Source: Pseudomonadota bacterium (lineage in GTDB: Bacteria > Pseudomonadota > Alphaproteobacteria > Rhizobiales > Hyphomicrobiaceae). From it: 6,061 nt of DNA. Under the pieces are notes generated by a model. That model saw only the letters and a program-made list of their open reading frames with translations, did not search any database and was not told the DNA's origin. The number at the start of each line of letters is the position of its first letter. Within the stretch, counting starts at the first letter, position 1. The DNA lies in the NCBI GenBank assembly GCA_023430845.1, contig JAEYYJ010000354.1, positions 1-6,061 of the forward strand, given 5' to 3'. Positions 4,959 to 6,061 of the stretch are shown one piece after another. The translations under genes were made by a program, and so were the position numbers.

Positions 4959-6059
4959 GTGTCTAAGGATATTGATGATCGCGTCGTTGGCGCAGTCGGC
5001 GGCGCGAAGATTCGCCGTCGTGACGTAGTTCGAGCAGGCCTCACAGGCGCATCGCTGGCCGCTATCGCCAGCTTGCCGACCAAGGCGCACGCTCAGAAGG
5101 CTGAATTCCGCTTCCGCATGCAGTCTTTCCTCGGCCCAGGCACGGTCGAGTGGGAGCAGCTCATCCCCCGCTACATCAAGCGCGTCAACGAGCTCTCGAA
5201 CGGCCGCATCCAGATTCAGGCTTTTCCGCCAGGCGCTCTCGTTCCGACCTTTGAAATGCTCGACGCCGTCGGCAAAGGCGTGGTCGAGATCGGTTACGGC
5301 GCGCAGCCCTACTGGCGCGGCAAGATCCCCTTCACGCTCTGGACGTGGGGCATTCCCGGCGCCTTCAAGACGCTCGATCACTATGACTATCTCTGGAACG
5401 AGACTGGTCTGCTCGACGTCGTGCGCGAGTCGTTCGCTAAGCATGGCACCCACTTCCTCGGCCCGGTCTATTCGGACGAGTGGGGCGCCACGATGTCCCG
5501 CCAGGAACTCAAGACGCTCGATGACTTCAAGGGCGTGAAGATCCGCAGCTTCGGCCTCGGCGCCGAGGTGTTCAAGACCAAGGGCGCGAGCATCGTCACG
5601 ATTCCGGGCGAGGAGCAGTACACCGCTCTCTCCACTGGCGTGATCGACGCTTCGAACTGGGGTTCGCCGGCAGGCTTCTATCAGTACAAGCTGCATGAGC
5701 CGGCGAAGTTCTATCTCGGGCCGTCCACGATCGCGTTCGACATGGAAGACATGTTCATGAACCAGCGGGCATTCAATCGCCTGCCGAAGGACCTCCAGGA
5801 GGTCATGAACATGGTCACGCGCATCTACGCGGTCGAGCGTGCGACGACATCTACGGCTGAAAGCGCGAAGACGATCCAGCTCATGAAAGACGCTGGCGTG
5901 AAGTTCAACTCGCTGCCGCCGGCAGACGTCGAGTACTACGAGAAGACCGCCAACGAGGCGCTCGAGAAGATGCAGACGAAGGACGAGCCCACGCAGAAGG
6001 TGCTGAAAATCATCTTCGAGACGCGGGACATGTTCCGCAAGCGTCCCTCGAATATCTAG
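4959..6059 (+). CDS. TRAP transporter periplasmic substrate-binding protein, DctP family (TakP-like)
   Basis: This 366-residue solute-binding protein captures a small carboxylate in the periplasm for a DctQM membrane permease. The N-terminus has a twin-arginine-type signal: KIRRRDVVRAG (17-27), a hydrophobic stretch (about 26-40) and an AxA site at AHA (43-45), so the mature protein would begin near Gln46. Mature-domain marks are FPPGALVPTFEMLDAVGKG (89-107), YWRGKIPF (118-125) and LDDFKGVKIRSFG (187-199), where Arg196 is the conserved arginine that clamps the substrate carboxylate in the family. IPGEEQYTALSTGVIDASNW (215-234) follows, with Trp234 at the place of the TakP substrate-site tryptophan. 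These segments resemble the 2-oxoacid binder TakP, which makes an oxoacid or similar ligand plausible but unproven. Translation starts at GTG, supported by AGGAGG. The gene is complete, ending 2 bases before the window edge. No permease gene is in view; it may follow downstream or be absent. Confidence 0.93.
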   Translation: MSKDIDDRVVGAVGGAKIRRRDVVRAGLTGASLAAIASLPTKAHAQKAEFRFRMQSFLGPGTVEWEQLIPRYIKRVNELSNGRIQIQAFPPGALVPTFEMLDAVGKGVVEIGYGAQPYWRGKIPFTLWTWGIPGAFKTLDHYDYLWNETGLLDVVRESFAKHGTHFLGPVYSDEWGATMSRQELKTLDDFKGVKIRSFGLGAEVFKTKGASIVTIPGEEQYTALSTGVIDASNWGSPAGFYQYKLHEPAKFYLGPSTIAFDMEDMFMNQRAFNRLPKDLQEVMNMVTRIYAVERATTSTAESAKTIQLMKDAGVKFNSLPPADVEYYEKTANEALEKMQTKDEPTQKVLKIIFETRDMFRKRPSNI

Positions 6060-6061
6060 CC

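Noticed and set aside
4911..5696. Minus-strand open frame (261 codons) opposite the TRAP binding protein
   Set aside because: It covers the signal peptide and ligand-binding region of a firmly identified gene and shows no domain of its own.
1..6061. tRNA, rRNA, CRISPR array, insertion sequence or phage module
   Set aside because: No cloverleaf-like sequence, regularly spaced repeats, transposase or integrase motifs, or terminal inverted repeats with target duplications were seen.

Overview
This is a GC-rich chromosomal window. Gene content and order point to an alphaproteobacterium, probably Hyphomicrobiales (Rhizobiales): a trpS, universal stress protein, Nfu-type NifU run is typical of that group, as are GT87 polyprenyl-phosphate-sugar transferases and TRAP substrate-binding proteins with RR-type signals. 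The genus cannot be fixed from the sequence.

Layout. The left third runs leftward: trpS (977-2020), a UspA-family gene (400-903), a 313-base structured spacer (87-399) and the first 28 codons of an Nfu/NifU scaffold protein, cut by the window edge (1-86). A divergent spacer (2021-2174) separates this block from three rightward genes. These are a multi-pass membrane GT87/DUF2029 protein (2175-3428), a ROK-fold sugar-kinase-like protein (3569-4645) and, after another 313-base spacer with its own likely promoter, a complete TRAP-transporter periplasmic binding protein with a GTG start (4959-6059). No RNA gene, insertion sequence or CRISPR array was seen.

How the genes relate. trpS, usp and nfu are housekeeping or stress genes that share a strand, but nfu has its own good sigma70-like promoter. 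The GT87 and ROK genes are co-directional with a 140-base gap, and a shared pathway is not shown. The TRAP binding protein would deliver a carboxylate to a DctQ/DctM permease that is not in the window.

The most notable observation is the ROK protein. Its motifs occur in circularly permuted order: the C-terminal adenosine-motif half of a normal ROK protein comes first and is followed by the N-terminal phosphate-binding half. The chain ends just after the phosphate-2 motif. The sugar-contacting GExGH and zinc-binding CxCGxxGC segments of canonical ROK kinases, which would fall at the new break point, are absent. The second observation is the nfu-usp spacer, which carries two near-identical repeat copies and a chain of inverted repeats.
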